A DNA stretch of 64,000 nucleotides from Muricoccus roseus (GCF_900141905.1 NZ_FQZF01000002.1:248001-312000), one strand, 5' to 3'. Positions 39,343-49,106 are shown, counted from the first letter of the stretch. A program made the numbers and translations. The notes: generated from the letters alone by a model not told the origin.

Positions 39343-42074
39343 TGCCCGCCGGGCCCGGCATCGCCTCGCTGGCCGGCGTCACCCAGCGCTATGGCCGCGT
39401 CCTGGCGCTGGAGGCGCTGACGCTCGACCTCCCGAAGGGCCAGCTCGTCGGGCTGGTGGGGCCGGACGGGGCGGGCAAGTCCACGCTGCTCTCCCTGGTG
39501 GCGGGGGCACGGCGCATCCAGGCCGGGCAGGTCCAGGTGCTGGGTGGCGACATGGGCGACCGCCGCCACCGGGAAGCGGTGTGCGCCCGCATCGCCTACA
39601 TGCCCCAGGGGCTGGGCAAGAACCTCTATCCCGACCTCAGCGTGCGGGAGAACATCGACTTCTTCGGGCGGCTCTTCGGCCTGGGCCGGGCCGAGCGCGC
39701 GGCGCGGATCGAGGACCTGCTGCGGAGCACGGGCCTCGCGCCCTTCCCGGACCGGGCGGCGCGCAAGCTTTCCGGCGGGATGCGCCAGAAGCTCGGCCTG
39801 TGCTGCGCGCTGATCCACGACCCGGACCTGCTGATCCTTGACGAGCCGACGACCGGGGTGGACCCGCTCTCCCGCCGGCAGTTCTGGCAGCTGGTGAACC
39901 GGATGCGGCAGCGCCGCCCTGAGCTCAGCGTTCTTGTCGCCACCTCCGTGATGGAGGAGGCCAACGCGTTCGACTGGCTGGCCATCATGGATGCCGGCCA
40001 GCTGCTCGCCACCGGAACGCCGGAGGCCCTGCTGCGCGACACCGGCGGCGAGACGCTGGAGGACGCGTTCATCGCCCTTCTGCCCGAAAGCCGCCGGGCC
40101 GGGCACCGCAAGGTCGTCATCCCGCCGCGCGAGGAGGATGCGACCAGGATCCCCACCATCGAGGCACGTGGCCTGACGCGCCACTTCGGCGACTTCACGG
40201 CGGTGGACCATGTCAGCCTCACGGTCGGGCGGGGCGAGATCTTCGGCTTCCTCGGCTCGAATGGCTGCGGCAAGACGACGACGATGAAGATGCTCACCGG
40301 CCTGCTGCCGGCGAGCGAGGGCGAGGCGCGGCTCTTCGGCCAGCCCGTGCGCGCCGGCGACGTCGAGACGCGCCGCCGCGTGGGCTACATGTCGCAGGGC
40401 TTCGCCCTCTATGGCGAGCTGACGGTGCGCGAGAATCTCGAGCTGCATGCGCGGCTCTTTGGGCTGCCCCGCGCCGCCGCACGCGCACGGATCACGGCGC
40501 TGGAGGCGCGGTTCGGGCTGGAGGCGCAGAGCGGGGCTGTTTCGGGGGGGCTGCCGCTCGGCATTCGCCAGCGGCTCTCCCTCGCCGTCGCGGTGCTGCA
40601 CGAGCCGGAGATGCTCATCCTGGACGAGCCGACCTCCGGGGTGGACCCGGTGGCGCGGGACCAATTTTGGGAGCTGCTGGGGGATCTCGCGCGGCGCGAG
40701 GGCGTGACCATTTTCGTCTCCACCCATTTCATGAACGAGGCGATGCGCTGCGACCGCATCTCGCTGATGCATGCGGGCCGGGTGCTGGCCTCGGGATCGC
40801 CCCAGGAACTGATCCAGGCGCGGGGCGCGGTGACGCTGGAGGAAGCCTTCGTCGGCTATCTCTCGGACGCGACCGACGAGGCGGCGGACACTGCCGAGGT
40901 GATCCCGCCGATGCCAGCCGGGACGGGGCTGGCTCCCCGGGGCGCCTGGCCGCCGCTCGCCCTGCGCCGCCTGGCGGCCCAGGCGCATCGGGAGACGCTG
41001 GAACTGCTGCGGGACCGCATCCGCCTGGCTTTCGCCCTGCTGGGCACGGCGTTGCTGATGCTGATCTTCGGCTATGGCATCACGATGGATGTGGAAGGCC
41101 TGAGCTTCGCCGCCTTCGACCGCGACCGGACGCCGGAGAGCCGGGCCTATATCCAGGCCTTCGAGGCGAGCCGCTACTTCGTCGGGCAGCCCCCGATCGC
41201 GAGCGAGGCGGAGCTCGAGGAACGTCTGCGCGCCGGCCGGCTGAGCGTCGTGCTGGAGATACCGCCGCGCTTCGGGCGCGAACTGGTGAGCGGGCACCGG
41301 ACCGAGGTCGCGGCCTGGATCGATGGCGCGATGACCTTCCGCGCCGAAACCGTGAAGGGCTATGTGCAGGGCGTGCACGAGTCCTTCCTCGCCGAGCAGG
41401 CCACGCGGCTGGGCGGGGCAGCGCCAGCGGCGGCCTCGATCGAGACGCGCTTCCGCTACAATCAGGATTTCCGCAGCCTCTACGCCATGGTGCCGGGCGT
41501 GATCATGCTGCTCCTCGTCATCATTCCCGCCATCCTCATGGCGCTGGCCGTGGTGCGGGAGAAGGAGCTGGGCTCGATCACCAATCTCTACGTCACGCCC
41601 ACCCGGCGGGTGGAGTTCCTGGTCGGCAAGCAGATCCCCTATGTCGTCCTGGCGATGCTCAACTTCCTCGCGCTGGTGGCGGCCGCCATCCTGCTGTTCG
41701 GCGTGCCGCTGAAGGGAAGCTTCCTGACGCTCGCCCTGGGGGCACTCCTCTATGTCATGGCGACGACCGGGATCGGGCTGCTCGTCTCCGCCTTCACCTC
41801 GACCCAGATCGCGGCGCTGTTCGGGACGGCCATCCTCACCATGGTCCCCGCGACCCAGTTCTCGGGCATGATCATCCCGGTCTCGGCGCTCTCGGGAACG
41901 GGCGCGACGGTGGGCGCGCTGTTTCCCTCCACCTATTTCATGGCAATCAGCGCCGGCACCTTCACCAAGGCGCTGGGGATGGCGGACCTCGTCCCGTCGC
42001 TGCTCGCCCTCGCGGCCTTCGTGCCGGTGCTCACGCTGCTGAGCGTGCTGGCCCTGCGCAAGCAGGAGCGGTGA
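39342..42074 (+). CDS. rbbA: RbbA-like ribosome-associated ATPase / ABC-2 transporter fusion
   Basis: The 910-residue fusion has almost the same length as E. coli RbbA. ABC domain 1 has Walker [10 protein letters not shown] at 40-48, signature [10 protein letters not shown] and [15 protein letters not shown] domain 2 has GSNGCGKTT at 305-313, [14 protein letters not shown] and [12 protein letters not shown]. An ABC-2 permease half (about 555-910) follows, with a large extracytoplasmic loop after its first helix. E. coli RbbA was reported to bind ribosomes, but the permease and the adaptor context here argue for export. GTGA-type overlap with the next gene supports one operon. Confidence 0.94.
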   Translation: MPAGPGIASLAGVTQRYGRVLALEALTLDLPKGQLVGLVGPDGAGKSTLLSLVAGARRIQAGQVQVLGGDMGDRRHREAVCARIAYMPQGLGKNLYPDLSVRENIDFFGRLFGLGRAERAARIEDLLRSTGLAPFPDRAARKLSGGMRQKLGLCCALIHDPDLLILDEPTTGVDPLSRRQFWQLVNRMRQRRPELSVLVATSVMEEANAFDWLAIMDAGQLLATGTPEALLRDTGGETLEDAFIALLPESRRAGHRKVVIPPREEDATRIPTIEARGLTRHFGDFTAVDHVSLTVGRGEIFGFLGSNGCGKTTTMKMLTGLLPASEGEARLFGQPVRAGDVETRRRVGYMSQGFALYGELTVRENLELHARLFGLPRAAARARITALEARFGLEAQSGAVSGGLPLGIRQRLSLAVAVLHEPEMLILDEPTSGVDPVARDQFWELLGDLARREGVTIFVSTHFMNEAMRCDRISLMHAGRVLASGSPQELIQARGAVTLEEAFVGYLSDATDEAADTAEVIPPMPAGTGLAPRGAWPPLALRRLAAQAHRETLELLRDRIRLAFALLGTALLMLIFGYGITMDVEGLSFAAFDRDRTPESRAYIQAFEASRYFVGQPPIASEAELEERLRAGRLSVVLEIPPRFGRELVSGHRTEVAAWIDGAMTFRAETVKGYVQGVHESFLAEQATRLGGAAPAAASIETRFRYNQDFRSLYAMVPGVIMLLLVIIPAILMALAVVREKELGSITNLYVTPTRRVEFLVGKQIPYVVLAMLNFLALVAAAILLFGVPLKGSFLTLALGALLYVMATTGIGLLVSAFTSTQIAALFGTAILTMVPATQFSGMIIPVSALSGTGATVGALFPSTYFMAISAGTFTKALGMADLVPSLLALAAFVPVLTLLSVLALRKQER

Positions 42075-42079
42075 GGGGC

Positions 42080-43198
42080 GTGCAGAAGCTCCGGAACATC
42101 CTCTGGCTGGGGCTGAAGGAGCTGCGGAGCCTGGCGGCGGATGTGTTCCTGCTGGGCTTCGTGATCTACTCCTTCTCCTTCACCGTCTATTCCCAGGCGA
42201 CCGGCGTTTCGCACGAGTTGCGCAGCGCCTCGATCGCCATCGTGGACGAGGACCGCTCGGCCCTCTCCGGCCGCTTTGCCCAGGCTTTCCTGCCGCCCTT
42301 CTTCCAGCGCCCGCAGATCATCCCGCTCGCAGAGGTGGACCGCCGGATGGATACGGGGCGCAACACCTTCGTCCTCGATATCCCCCCCGATTTCGAGGCG
42401 GACCTCGTCGCGGGCCGGCAACCCGTGATCCAGCTGAATATCGACGCGACCGCGATGATGCAGGCCGGGATCGGCGCCTCCTACATCCAGGAGATCGTCG
42501 CGCGCGAGATCGCCACCTTTCTCGGGCGGGAGGCGGAGCCGGCGGTGGAGCTTCAGATCCGCGTCGCCTTCAACCCAAACCTGACGACCTCCTGGTTCAC
42601 CGGCGTGATGGCCATCCTGAACAACATCACGCTGCTGGCCGTGCTGCTCTCGGGCGCGGCCGTGGTGCGGGAGCGCGAGCATGGGACGCTCGACCACCTG
42701 CTCGTCCTTCCCGTCACGCCCTTCGAGATCGCCATGGCTAAGGTCTGGGCGAACGGCCTCGTCATCACCGTGGCCACCGGCCTCTCTCTTTGGTTCGTCG
42801 TGCACCGGCTGCTCGGCGTGCCGATCGCGGGCTCCATCCCGCTTTTCCTGTGCGGTGTCACGCTCTATCTCTTCTTCGCGACGGCGGTTGGGCTGCTGCT
42901 CGGCACGCTGGCGAGGTCCATGCCGCAGCTCGGGCTGCTCTTCATCCTCGTGGTGCTGCCGATGAACCTGCTCTCCGGCGGCAGCACACCCTTCGAGAGC
43001 ATGCCAAGGCCATTGCAGCTCGTGATGTCCCTGGTGCCATCCTCGCATTTCGTGAACTTCGCCCAGGCCATCCTCTATCGCGGTGCCGGGCTCGATATCG
43101 TCTGGCCACAATTCGTCGCGGTCACGGCCGTGGGGGCCATCATGCTCGCCATCGCCCTCCTGCGTTTCCGGGCGGCCCTGGCGGCCCAGTCCCAGTGA
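42080..43198 (+). CDS. yhhJ: YhhJ-like ABC-2 permease
   Basis: The protein has 372 residues from the GTG at 42080, chosen because VQKLRNILWLGLKELRSL then lines up with the start of E. coli YhhJ; the GTG at 42071 is the alternative. One N-terminal helix and a large periplasmic domain (IAIVDEDRSALSGRF, GRQPVIQLNIDATAM) are followed by five helices with VVREREHGTLDHLLVLP and QAILYRGAGLDIVWPQF. It is the second membrane half of the RbbA-type exporter. A TolC-like outer-membrane channel is not in the window. Confidence 0.94.
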   Translation: MQKLRNILWLGLKELRSLAADVFLLGFVIYSFSFTVYSQATGVSHELRSASIAIVDEDRSALSGRFAQAFLPPFFQRPQIIPLAEVDRRMDTGRNTFVLDIPPDFEADLVAGRQPVIQLNIDATAMMQAGIGASYIQEIVAREIATFLGREAEPAVELQIRVAFNPNLTTSWFTGVMAILNNITLLAVLLSGAAVVREREHGTLDHLLVLPVTPFEIAMAKVWANGLVITVATGLSLWFVVHRLLGVPIAGSIPLFLCGVTLYLFFATAVGLLLGTLARSMPQLGLLFILVVLPMNLLSGGSTPFESMPRPLQLVMSLVPSSHFVNFAQAILYRGAGLDIVWPQFVAVTAVGAIMLAIALLRFRAALAAQSQ

Positions 43199-43215
43199 TC
43201 AGGACGGCCTGACGC

Positions 43216-44061
43216 TCAACGCCGGTTCTCGAACACCACGAAGAAGGGCGGCCGCTCGAGGGGCGGGGGCAGGACATGGCCCTGCGCGTCGGTCGGGATG
43301 CGCCGGCGCAGCACCACGTCCAGCACGTTGCCGCCAATCATGTCGATCGTGCCGCCGCCCGCGCGCACCACGATGTCGCAATGCATGGGCCGGAAGCGGC
43401 CCGATTCCATGAGGCGGGACTGCCAGTCCGGCAGCGGGCTGGAAGACCGGTCGGCGCAGACGAGGTCGCCCGGGCGCACCGCATGGTCGGAGGGGTTGTG
43501 GGGGATGAAGGCGGCGCCCGCCGGATCGGTCATGGCATTCGCGATCAGCCGGTCGACATAGAGGGCATGGCTGGCCGACGGATCGAAATCCGACCGGGGC
43601 ACCCCCGCCGCAGCCATGGAATAGCTGATGAAGGCCGCGGACCAGGCGGGGTGGTTGAAGGAGGAGATGGCGACATTGGCCGGCATCACCTCGAAGGGCA
43701 GGCCCGAGACGGGATCCAGGGAAGCGGTCTCTGTCATGGGCGCGGTGATCGTGTCGCGGAAATGCCGGTGCGCCGTGATCACCTCCGGCCCCTCCGGGGT
43801 GGCGGCCCAATAGCCCATCAGCCGCTCGAACAGCTCGGGCGTCGCATCCGGCGTGCGGTCGAGCGCGAAGGGCCAGCCCTCCACCGCGATCCGTCCCCAG
43901 GCCCGCCACTCCCGCTCGGCCTCGGCCACCAGCCGCGCGCCGCTCGGGCCAGCCGGGCCTAGCGTTGGCGCCTCGGCGCGGCGGGGCGGGGATGGCGAGG
44001 TGCTGTCGGTCGCGCAGGCGGCGAGAAGAAGGAGGACGAGGAGAGGCATCAGCCGGCGCAT
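43216..44061 (-). CDS. DUF2272 lipoprotein
   Basis: The 281-residue precursor has a lipobox signal peptide (MRRLMPLLVLLLLAACATDS; lipidated Cys16). The body shows EWRAWGRIAVEGWPFALDRT, NHPAWSAAFISYSMAAAGV and RPMHCDIVVRAGGG. The Trp-Ser/Cys-like-x-x-Phe-x-Ser segment and late His-Cys-Asp recall an NlpC/P60-CHAP-like fold, in line with the DUF2272 family. The nucleophile position reads Ser/Ala here, so enzymatic activity is doubtful. Function unknown. Confidence 0.8.
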   Translation of the reverse strand: MRRLMPLLVLLLLAACATDSTSPSPPRRAEAPTLGPAGPSGARLVAEAEREWRAWGRIAVEGWPFALDRTPDATPELFERLMGYWAATPEGPEVITAHRHFRDTITAPMTETASLDPVSGLPFEVMPANVAISSFNHPAWSAAFISYSMAAAGVPRSDFDPSASHALYVDRLIANAMTDPAGAAFIPHNPSDHAVRPGDLVCADRSSSPLPDWQSRLMESGRFRPMHCDIVVRAGGGTIDMIGGNVLDVVLRRRIPTDAQGHVLPPPLERPPFFVVFENRR

Positions 44062-44392
44062 GGCCGGATATCGCGGCGCAGCGTGGCCGGTTTCATCGCG
44101 TGCGCAAAATGAGGTGCATGCGTTGCCATTGTTCTGAACCGTGGGTCTGCCCCGGGGAGAGGAAGAAGGAATTCTTCCTCTCCCCGGACCCCTCACCATC
44201 ATCTTCTTCTAGACGTTTGGAATCGCGGGGCTGACGATGCGCCTCGGGCCGATGACCCGAGGCGATTGCAAAGGCAGGAAGGCGCCCTCAACCAGAGTCC
44301 CCACTGATCCGGGGGGCTCCACGGCAGTCCGATGGAGTTCCAAGGGCCTCAGGCCCTTGGCGGGCGAGGGCGGAACCCTCTCCAAGGCAGCA
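44062..44392. other. 331-base noncoding stretch holding repeat copy 1
   Basis: No gene is seen between the DUF2272 start and the mbfA stop. Most of it is the structured dispersed repeat (44132-44380). The remaining 70 bases next to DUF2272 should contain its promoter, but I cannot pick one with confidence. Confidence 0.7.
44132..44380 (+). repeat. Structured dispersed element, copy 1
   Basis: This 249-base element is about 85 % identical, with two small indels, to 62471-62720 in the same orientation. Hairpin I is 44152-44187: a perfect 16-bp stem with a GGAA loop. Hairpin II is 44240-44264: CGCCTCGGG / CCCGAGGCG, loop of seven. Hairpin III is 44340-44360: CCAAGGGCC / GGCCCTTGG, loop TCA. Neither strand has a credible ORF. 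It ends 12 bases from the mbfA stop. No known family is recognised. Confidence 0.9.
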
Positions 44393-45349
44393 TCACCCGC
44401 TGCCGATGAAGATCCCCGCCAGGAGCACGAGCAGGCCGCCCAGCACGATCTGGATGAGCGCCCCGGTGAAGGGCGTCTCCATGTAGCGCCAGCGGATCCA
44501 GGCGATGACGATGAGTTCCACCACCACCACCGCCGCGGCGACGCTGGTGGCAGTCCAGAAGTCAGGGATGAGGTAGGGCAGGGCGTGGCCAAGCCCGCCG
44601 ATGGCGGTGGCCAGCCCGCAGGCCAGGCCGCGGATCCAGGGGCGCCCGCGCCCGGTGATGGCCCCGTCATCCGACATGGCCTCGGTCAGGCCCATGGAGA
44701 TGCCCGCGCCGACGGAGGCGGCCAGGCCGACGAGGAAGGTCTCATGCGTGTTCTGCGTGGCGAAGGCCGCCGCGAAGATGGGCGCGAGGGTGGAGACGGA
44801 GCCGTCGATCAGCCCGGCGAGCGCGGGCTGCACCACTTGCAGCACCAGCAGGCGCCGGGCGGTCGCGTCCTCGCCGGAGCGCGCGGATTCGGTGAGATGC
44901 GTCTGCTCCAGCCGCTCGGCGACGGCCTCGTGCTTTCGCTCGACGAGGGCGAGGTCGCCCAGAAGGCGCCGCACCTCCGTGTCCCGCGCCCGCTCGGCCG
45001 CGCGGGTGTAGAACTCGCCCGCCTCCAGCTCCATCAGCGCCGCCTGCCGGCGCACCTGCTCGATTCGCAGTTCCTCCGCCAGCCAGACCGGGTTGCGCTT
45101 GAGGAAGCCGCGCACGTCCTGGCGCGTGATGAGCGGTAGCTCCCGGCCGAACTTCTTCTCATAGAGCGAAAGAAGGGAGCGGCGATGCCCATCCTCTTCG
45201 GAGGCCATGCCGTCGAAGATCGCGGCCGTGGCCGGGAAGTCATGGCGCAGGCGCATGGCGAAGGTCGCGTAGATGCGCGAGTCCTCCTCCTCATTGGCGA
45301 TGGCCAGAGCGAGGGTCTCGGCTTCGGTCAGGTCCTCGAAACGCTTCAT
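44393..45349 (-). CDS. mbfA: MbfA-type iron exporter (rubrerythrin-like domain fused to VIT1 domain)
   Basis: The 318-residue fusion has a ferritin-like N-domain (about 1-150) with EEDSRIYATFA, ASEEDGHRRSLL (Glu51, Glu52, His55) and a late ExxH in VERKHEAVAERLE. The C-terminal VIT1/CCC1 domain has about five helices: PALAGLIDGSVSTLAPIFAA, then VGAGISMGLTEAMSDDG. This architecture is that of MbfA, an inner-membrane iron and peroxide-stress exporter controlled by Irr in rhizobia. A dyad upstream (45408-45434) is a possible operator, though I see no clear Irr box. Confidence 0.93.
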   Translation of the reverse strand: MKRFEDLTEAETLALAIANEEEDSRIYATFAMRLRHDFPATAAIFDGMASEEDGHRRSLLSLYEKKFGRELPLITRQDVRGFLKRNPVWLAEELRIEQVRRQAALMELEAGEFYTRAAERARDTEVRRLLGDLALVERKHEAVAERLEQTHLTESARSGEDATARRLLVLQVVQPALAGLIDGSVSTLAPIFAAAFATQNTHETFLVGLAASVGAGISMGLTEAMSDDGAITGRGRPWIRGLACGLATAIGGLGHALPYLIPDFWTATSVAAAVVVVELIVIAWIRWRYMETPFTGALIQIVLGGLLVLLAGIFIGSG

Positions 45350-45407
45350 GCCCCCTCGTAACGCCTCCGGAGCGCCAGCGAAAGGAGAACGAAATCAGGC
45401 GCTTAAA

Positions 45408-45434
45408 CGCAATCGGGAGGCATTCTCGATTGCG
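45408..45434 (-). terminator. Dyad between lpxK and mbfA (terminator or operator)
   Basis: CGCAATCG (45408-45415) and CGATTGCG (45427-45434) form an 8-bp stem that can extend to 11 bp with one G.U and a five-base loop. On the minus strand it follows the lpxK stop and is trailed by GTTTAAG, so it may be a weak terminator of lpxK. Its position about 60-85 bases before mbfA also allows an operator. Confidence 0.5.
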
Positions 45435-45441
45435 CCGCCGG

Positions 45442-46431
45442 TCAGGCCGGAACGGGTACGCGCCCGGCCAGGGGATCCAGCATCGCCTCCAGCATCGCCG
45501 GCTCGTCCCAGGCCAGGCCCACCGTCACCACCGTCACCCGCGCGCGGAAGGCCGGGGGGATGCGGACAAAATCCTTGCGGGTGGTCACGGGGATGGCGCG
45601 CAGCCGGTCCGCCTCGGCCATCAGTTCCCGCAGGTCGCCGGCATCATAGGGGTAGTGGTCGGCATAGGAGGCGCGCCCCGCGATGATGGCGCCCGACTCC
45701 GACAGGGTGGTGAAGAACTTGCGCGGGTTTGCGATGCCGCAGAAGGCGAAGACCGCCTGGCCGGCGAGGCCGCGCGCCTCCGGCCCCGGCACCATGCGGG
45801 CCCGCAGCACGGGCTGGCCCGGCGGCAGATGCGCGAGGGCGCCGCACTCGTCCTCCCCGATCAGCACCGCCGCCTGCGCCCGCGCGGCGGCGGCGCGCAC
45901 CGGTTCCCGCAGGGGTCCGGCCGGGATCACGCGGCCATTCCCGAAGCCGTAGGTGCCGTCGATGGTGAGGAAGGAGAGGTCCTTCTCCAGCGTCGGGTTC
46001 TGGAGCCCGTCATCCATCACGATCGCCTGCGCGCCCGCCTCCACCGCGGCGCGGGCGCCGGCGGCGCGGTCCCCCGCGACCCAGGTCGGGTGCTCGGAGG
46101 CGAGAAGCAGGGCCTCGTCGCCCACCGCCGTGCTGTCGTGCTTGCCGGGTTCCACGCGCACGGGCCCGCGCAGCTTGCCGCCATAGCCGCGGGTCAGGAA
46201 ATGCACGGCCACGCCGCGGTTCGCCAGGCGGCGCGCGATGTCGAGCGCGAGCGTCGTCTTGCCCGCCCCGCCGGCCGTCGCATTGCCGCAGCAGATCACC
46301 GGCACCGGCGCGTGCCAGCCGGGCTTGGCCACGCGACGCGCGGTGGCCGAGGCGTAGAGGGCGGCGATGGGGGAGAGAAGGATGGGCGCGATTCCGCTGC
46401 CATCCCCGGTCCAGAAATCGGGGGCACGCAT
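45442..46431 (-). CDS. lpxK: Tetraacyldisaccharide 4'-kinase
   Basis: The 329-residue enzyme is of lipid A synthesis. The N-terminal membrane-associated segment has APILLSPIAALYASATARR. The P-loop is CGNATAGGAGKTTLALDIA (about 47-65), then HFLTRGYGGKL, the catalytic MDDGLQNPTL and DDGL-type loop. It phosphorylates the 4' position of the lipid A disaccharide at the inner membrane. It follows waaA by 17 bases in a minus-strand envelope operon. Confidence 0.96.
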   Translation of the reverse strand: MRAPDFWTGDGSGIAPILLSPIAALYASATARRVAKPGWHAPVPVICCGNATAGGAGKTTLALDIARRLANRGVAVHFLTRGYGGKLRGPVRVEPGKHDSTAVGDEALLLASEHPTWVAGDRAAGARAAVEAGAQAIVMDDGLQNPTLEKDLSFLTIDGTYGFGNGRVIPAGPLREPVRAAAARAQAAVLIGEDECGALAHLPPGQPVLRARMVPGPEARGLAGQAVFAFCGIANPRKFFTTLSESGAIIAGRASYADHYPYDAGDLRELMAEADRLRAIPVTTRKDFVRIPPAFRARVTVVTVGLAWDEPAMLEAMLDPLAGRVPVPA

Positions 46432-46448
46432 GGTGCCGTCTGGCGTCC

Positions 46449-47780
46449 TTATCCTGGTCCCGCGCCAGCCCCTGAGGGGGTGGGCAGGAGAGACTCGATC
46501 GCGGCGGCCATCCGTTCCGGCAGGGCTCCGGCATCCGCCGCGATCCGGGCGGCGGCCGTCGTCATGGACCGGGCCCGGTCCGTCCCGGTTAGCACGAGGT
46601 GAGCGGCCTCGGCCAGCGCGGCGGAATCCGCCACCCGCAGCGCGGCCCCGGCCGCCAGCATGCGGTCCGCGATGACGGTGAAATTGGCCGTGTGGGGGCC
46701 GAGCAGGATGGGGCAGCCCAGCCGGGCGGCTTCCAGCGGGTTCTGCCCGCCATGGGGCACGAGGGAGCCGCCGACGAGCGCCGCCCCGGCGACGCGATAG
46801 AGCAGGCCGAGTTCGCCGAGCGTGTCCGCGACGTAGATCTCGGTCTCCGGCCCGGGCAGGGCGCCGGCGGAGCGCAGGGCCAGGCGATAGGAAGCGAGGT
46901 CCCGCGCCAGGGCCGGCCCGCGTTCCGGATGGCGCGGAGCGATGATGGTCAGGAGGTCGGGCAGGCGCCGCGCCAGCAGCCCATGGGCCTCGGCGATCTG
47001 CGTCTCCTCCCCGGGATGGGTGCTGGCGGCCAGCAGCACCGGCCTTGCGCCGATGGCGGCCCGCAGTGCCGCCAGTGTGTCCTCCCGGGCGGGCAGGGGC
47101 CGGGCGGCGAATTTGAGGTTGCCCCAGGCGCGGGCCGATTCCGCCCCCAGGGCCCGCAGCCTTTCGGCATCGGTCTCGGTCTGCGCGATCACCAGCCGGA
47201 AGGCGCCGAACAGGCGCCGCGCGACCGCCGGTGCCCGCCCCCACCCCTGGGCGGAGCCGGCGGAGAGGCGGGCATTGACGAGCGCGAGGGGCACGCCCCG
47301 CGCGGCGGCGCCGAGGATGAGGTTGGGCCAGATCTCGCTTTCGATGAACACCGCCGCATCCGGCCGCCATCCCTCGAGGAAGCGCGCCACATGCGCCGGC
47401 ACGTCCAGCGGGGCGTAGCGGTGCTGCACGCGGCCGGCGAGGGCCGGCGGAAGGCGCTCCGCCAGCAGCCGGGCCGCCGTGACCGTGCCGGTGGTGACCA
47501 GGAAGCGTAGCGCCGGGCGGGATGCGGCCAGGGCCTCGATCAAGGGCAGTGCGGACTGGCTCTCCCCGACGCTCGCGCCGTGCAGCCAGAGCAGCGGGCC
47601 GGCCGGGCGGTCCGCGCCCTCGCCGCGGCGCTCGCGCAGCCGTGCCGGGTCCTCCTTGCCGCGCCGGGCGCGGCGGGCGAGCCAGAGGGGCAGGAGCGGT
47701 GCGGCCAGGCTGGTCGCGGCGCGCCAGGCCAGAAGCGGCAGGCTGCCACGCCAGCCGCCCGGGGCGGCGACGGCGCTCAA
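46449..47780 (-). CDS. waaA: 3-deoxy-D-manno-octulosonic acid (Kdo) transferase
   Basis: The protein has 443 residues from the TTG at 47780. No ATG fits, and this start places the membrane-anchoring helix PLLPLWLARRARRGKEDPARL as in other WaaA proteins. The GT-B fold shows GPLLWLHGASVGES (catalytic Glu region), FIESEIWPNL, AASTHPGEE, GGSLVPHGGQNPLEAA and GPHTANF. It adds Kdo to lipid IVA. The start lies 22 bases after the stop of the DUF374 gene. Confidence 0.95.
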   Translation of the reverse strand: MSAVAAPGGWRGSLPLLAWRAATSLAAPLLPLWLARRARRGKEDPARLRERRGEGADRPAGPLLWLHGASVGESQSALPLIEALAASRPALRFLVTTGTVTAARLLAERLPPALAGRVQHRYAPLDVPAHVARFLEGWRPDAAVFIESEIWPNLILGAAARGVPLALVNARLSAGSAQGWGRAPAVARRLFGAFRLVIAQTETDAERLRALGAESARAWGNLKFAARPLPAREDTLAALRAAIGARPVLLAASTHPGEETQIAEAHGLLARRLPDLLTIIAPRHPERGPALARDLASYRLALRSAGALPGPETEIYVADTLGELGLLYRVAGAALVGGSLVPHGGQNPLEAARLGCPILLGPHTANFTVIADRMLAAGAALRVADSAALAEAAHLVLTGTDRARSMTTAAARIAADAGALPERMAAAIESLLPTPSGAGAGPG

Positions 47781-47802
47781 GCGCGAGGGGCCGCCGCGGC
47801 GG

Positions 47803-48612
47803 TCATGCCACGTCCCCGCGCGGAGCGGGGGCGCCTTCCTGGGCCGCCGCCGGCGGGAAGGAGGGCGGGGCGCGGCGGCCGAGGGCCTGCGCGGCGGCCA
47901 GCTCGGCCGCCCCGTCGCGCCCGGCGCGGCGGGCCTCGGCCCAGGCATCGGCGGTGTCGCAAACCTCGGTCAGCGCGGCTTCCACCGCGGCACGCCCGGC
48001 CTCGGCGGCATGGGGCGGCACGACGAAGGGGGGATGCAGCACGATCACCCCGCGCGAGAAGGGCAGGGGAATGACCATCCGGTCCCAGGAGCGCAGGCGG
48101 AAGGAGCGGGTTGTCGCCGCCGCGTAGGGAAGGACCGGCGCGCCCGAGACGGCGGCCAGCTGGCCCACCCCGGCGGCGGCCACCCGGCGCGGCCCGCGCG
48201 GCCCGTCGGGCGTGATGGCCACCACCCCGTCCTTCCGCAGGATCTTCAGCATCGTCCGCAGCGCCTGGCTGCCCCCCTTGGAGGTCGAGCCATAGATCAT
48301 ATCGAGGTCGAAGCGGGCCACCACCTCCCCAATGAACACGCCGTCCCGGTGCTGGGAGACGAGGACCTGGGGCCGCTTGGGGCGGAGCGCCGGCACCAGC
48401 CGCTGCATCCCAATCCAGGGGCGCGGGCCGAGGGCGATCCGCTCATGCCAGAAGGAGAGGATGACGGGCCCGGGCTTCTCCCGCAGCGCCGCGATGGCGC
48501 CATCGCCCGCCAGCGTCCATCGCGTGGTGCGGTGGACGAGGGCGATATAGAGCCCCAGCAGCCAGGCCGCGGCCGCGAGGAAGCGGGGGTGGCGCGTCAG
48601 CCGCCGGAGCAT
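47803..48612 (-). CDS. DUF374 lysophospholipid acyltransferase-like protein
   Basis: The 269-residue protein starts at the ATG at 48612. A short N-terminal helix (FLAAAAWLLGLYIALVH) is followed by the DUF374 core: PGPVILSFWHERIALGPRPW, VSQHRDGVFIGEV, YGSTSKGGSQALR and ITPDGPRGPRR. DUF374 proteins sit next to waaA in many alphaproteobacteria. They are related to acyltransferases, suggesting acylation of a lipid A or phospholipid substrate, though this is unproven. A long Arg-rich frame upstream of the ATG was not used. Confidence 0.9.
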   Translation of the reverse strand: MLRRLTRHPRFLAAAAWLLGLYIALVHRTTRWTLAGDGAIAALREKPGPVILSFWHERIALGPRPWIGMQRLVPALRPKRPQVLVSQHRDGVFIGEVVARFDLDMIYGSTSKGGSQALRTMLKILRKDGVVAITPDGPRGPRRVAAAGVGQLAAVSGAPVLPYAAATTRSFRLRSWDRMVIPLPFSRGVIVLHPPFVVPPHAAEAGRAAVEAALTEVCDTADAWAEARRAGRDGAAELAAAQALGRRAPPSFPPAAAQEGAPAPRGDVA

Positions 48613-48680
48613 CGGAAGGGTGCCATGGGTGCGGCGCCCGTAGCATGAGCCGGGCCGGAGGTCACGGGCGGGAAGGGCGG

Positions 48681-49106
48681 CTAGAGCAGGCCGAGATCCG
48701 AGAGGGCGCGCCGCATCTTCGGCGGAAGCTCGTCGATCCCCTCGGCGGCCACCTCGCCGTCGGCGAGGTCGGCCGGCGCCTTCTCGGCCTCGAGGTAGCG
48801 CCAGCCCTGGAACGGCTTCACGGGGCGCGGATGCACGGGCACCAGCCCCGGCTCGAGGATGAGGGCGGTGGCCGCGGTCCCGTCCGCGCGCTTCACCGGC
48901 TCGATCGCGAGGATGCGCTGGCGCACGCGCAGCACCCCCGCCACCACCCAGTAGAGGGATCCGCCCTCCAGGATTTCCGGAGCGCGCTTGGGTGCCATGC
49001 GGGTGACGTGGCGCAGCCCGCCGGGGGCATGGGCGCGCTGCGCCTGCCCGCGTTCCATCGCCGCGACATCCTTGGGTCCGACGGCAAGCTTGATGAGGTG
49101 CAGCAC
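48681..49106 (-). CDS. DUF1489 family protein
   Basis: The 141-residue protein opens MLHLIKLAVGPKDVAAMERG, then HVTRMAPKRAPEILEGGSLY and WVVAGVLRVRQRILAIEPV, which are the DUF1489 landmarks. The family is almost confined to alphaproteobacteria and has no known function. Small and cytosolic. First gene of the minus-strand envelope cluster, divergent from the chemoreceptor. Confidence 0.9.
   Translation of the reverse strand: MLHLIKLAVGPKDVAAMERGQAQRAHAPGGLRHVTRMAPKRAPEILEGGSLYWVVAGVLRVRQRILAIEPVKRADGTAATALILEPGLVPVHPRPVKPFQGWRYLEAEKAPADLADGEVAAEGIDELPPKMRRALSDLGLL

Noticed and set aside
38154-42074. A 1306-codon single frame suggesting a fused adaptor-ATPase
   Set aside because: The first 396 codons are out of frame with the HlyD gene and low-complexity; RbbA starts at 39342 in a TGATG overlap.
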